This document shows, piece by piece, positions 62,889-64,000 of a stretch of DNA of 64,000 nt. A program made the position numbers and the translations under genes. The notes beneath the pieces are model-generated. The model had not been told where the DNA came from, made no database searches, and saw only the letters and a list, made by a program, of their open reading frames with translations. The DNA is from Kribbella steppae (GTDB lineage Bacteria; Actinomycetota; Actinomycetes; Propionibacteriales; Kribbellaceae), in the NCBI RefSeq assembly GCF_004342025.1, contig NZ_SLWN01000004.1, positions 372,001-436,000 on the forward strand, read 5' to 3'. The stretch's first letter is position 1. Every line of letters starts with the position of its first letter.

Positions 62889-64000
62889 CAGCTGTTGACC
62901 TGACCCCATCCGTCACTCAGTTTCTTGCCCAAGGTCGCCAGATCGGTCTTGTTAGCCAAGTACTCCTGTAAGGCAGGTGTCGCGATCTGGTCCTTCCACT
63001 TCGGGTAGTTCTCCACGCTCTGGAACGGCGCCTTGGTCAGCTCGCCGGCGCCGGCCAGCGTCTGCTGCCAGCCGTTCTTGCCGCCGGTCGTCTTCAGGAT
63101 CGCGTCCCGGGCCGCCTGGGTGGTCGGGATCAGCCAGTCACCCTGTCCGACCGCGGCCAGGTTCTCGGCCTTCATGAAGTAGTCGATGAACTGCGCGGAC
63201 TGCTTGATGTGCTTGCCCTCGGCCGGCACCGACAGCGTCTGTGGGTTCGCCGCCTGCTTGACGCTGGTGCCCTTCAGTGGCGGCAGCACCTCCCACTGGA
63301 AGCCCTTCGGCGCCTGCTCGACCATCTGCTGGGCGGCGTAGTTGCCACCGACGACCATCGCGTATTTGCCGGCGAAGAAGCCCGGCAGAACGTCGGAACC
63401 GCTCTGCGTCAGCGAGGTCGGCTCGATCGACTTGTCCGTGTAGGCCATCGCGTGGATCCGCTTCGGCACCTCGAGCTCGGGGTCGCCGATCTTCGCGGTC
63501 GCGTCCCGGCCGGTGCCCTCGAAGAACTGCGCGTCGAAGTTCATCCCCAGGTTCAGCACGGTCGCGGTCGGGCTCTTCAGACCCCAGCCGAGACCGTACT
63601 TGCCGCCCGCAGTGAGCTTCTTGGCATCCGCCTGCAGTTGATCCCAGCTCAACGACTCACCGGTCGTCGCGATCCCGGCCTGCTTGAGCAACGCGGAGTT
63701 GCCGAAGACGACGTACGACTGCAGCAGCGTCGGCGCCGCCCACACCTTGCCGTCGCTGGACACCGAGTCCCAGACACCCTGCGGTACGGCGTCCTTCGTC
63801 TCCTGACTCAGGTACGGCGACAGGTCGGCGAGGTAACCCTGGTTCGCGAAGCCGGTGATGTCGGCGGACTCGTCCTGGATGATGTCCGGCGCCGTACCAC
63901 CCTGGAACTGGGTGACCAGCTGATCGTGCACCGAGTCCCAGCTGCCCTGGACGTACTCGACCTGGATGTTCGGGTTGGCGGCGTTCCAGTCCGCGACGAT
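62888..64000 (-). CDS. ABC sugar-importer substrate-binding protein, N-terminus outside the window
   Basis: The last ~370 residues of an extracellular solute-binding protein family 1 member: NPNIQVEYVQGSWDS, GTAPDIIQDESADITGFANQGYLADLSPYL, GKVWAAPTLLQSYVVFGNS, GKYAMVVGGNY. The signal peptide and lipobox lie beyond 64000. The permease genes of such importers usually follow the binding protein, but here an ARH gene does, so they may be elsewhere. It fixes this operon as an uptake-linked catabolic unit. Confidence 0.88.
   Translation of the reverse strand: MVADWNAANPNIQVEYVQGSWDSVHDQLVTQFQGGTAPDIIQDESADITGFANQGYLADLSPYLSQETKDAVPQGVWDSVSSDGKVWAAPTLLQSYVVFGNSALLKQAGIATTGESLSWDQLQADAKKLTAGGKYGLGWGLKSPTATVLNLGMNFDAQFFEGTGRDATAKIGDPELEVPKRIHAMAYTDKSIEPTSLTQSGSDVLPGFFAGKYAMVVGGNYAAQQMVEQAPKGFQWEVLPPLKGTSVKQAANPQTLSVPAEGKHIKQSAQFIDYFMKAENLAAVGQGDWLIPTTQAARDAILKTTGGKNGWQQTLAGAGELTKAPFQSVENYPKWKDQIATPALQEYLANKTDLATLGKKLSDGWGQVNS

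Noticed and set aside
1..64000. tRNA, rRNA, insertion sequences, integrases or attachment sites
   Set aside because: None was recognised; remnants in the window have no flanking transposase or terminal repeat, except the unclear element at 52939-53048.

Overview
The window is about 64 kb of very GC-rich DNA with dense, strongly GC3-biased genes, frequent GTG starts, GGAGG-type ribosome binding sites and many 1-4 bp stop/start overlaps. Gene content (ECF sigma factors with extra C-terminal domains, SARP and LAL regulators, GH65 with a phosphoglucomutase, DUF2961/GH172, F420-type PPOX proteins, MMPL transporter, many LacI/LysR/LuxR regulators) fits a soil actinobacterium of the Kribbella/Nocardioidaceae type. 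The genus is an inference; no rRNA, tRNA, transposase, integrase or CRISPR array was seen.

Layout. 0-10 kb: the start of a histidine kinase, an SDR, a CuZn-SOD-like protein, a LysR gene, an EamA transporter that runs into a decayed SARP regulator, a secreted GH5-lectin enzyme with two palindromic operators, and an AlkZ-like glycosylase. 10-18 kb: a cupredoxin lipoprotein, a fused nucleotidyltransferase/CDP-alcohol phosphatidyltransferase, a GH65 phosphorylase coupled to a beta-phosphoglucomutase, an ECF sigma factor and a VOC protein. 18-26 kb: an acetyl xylan esterase divergent from a sulfatase, small secreted proteins, a 34-bp tandem repeat, a frameshifted LuxR gene, an ABC-F remnant and a PAF-acetylhydrolase-like protein. 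26-30 kb: a fructan locus (LacI, GH172, GH32). 30-37 kb: a NarL-type two-component system divergent from an MMPL transporter, a PPOX protein, gene remnants and a second sulfatase.

37.6-44 kb holds the most notable locus: a compact azol(in)e-peptide (TOMM) cassette made of an 88-residue candidate precursor, a fused E1-like/YcaO cyclodehydratase and a SagB-type dehydrogenase, with a convergent LAL regulator. The cyclodehydratase gene carries an in-phase A7 slippery run plus a perfect GC hairpin exactly at the junction of its two domains.

44-53 kb: small membrane and secreted proteins, an aminopeptidase remnant, two coupled acyl-CoA dehydrogenases, an ECF42-like sigma factor, two repeat-rich intergenic regions (49.6-50.1 and 50.6-51.2 kb) and a phytoene-desaturase-like oxidoreductase. 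53-64 kb: a minus-strand catabolic block (sugar-binding lipoprotein, two ADP-ribosylglycohydrolase-family proteins, a PfkB kinase, a GH-like/SUMF1 fusion, a CaiB CoA-transferase and a CitE-like lyase) interrupted by two plus-strand secreted genes (PhoD phosphatase and a discoidin-domain protein).

Polysaccharide and sugar use dominates (GH5, GH65, GH172, GH32, AXE1, two sulfatases, the 57-64 kb block). Several loci show decay (SARP pair, LuxR, ABC-F, RpiR and aminopeptidase fragments), which suggests recent rearrangement in an accessory part of the chromosome.
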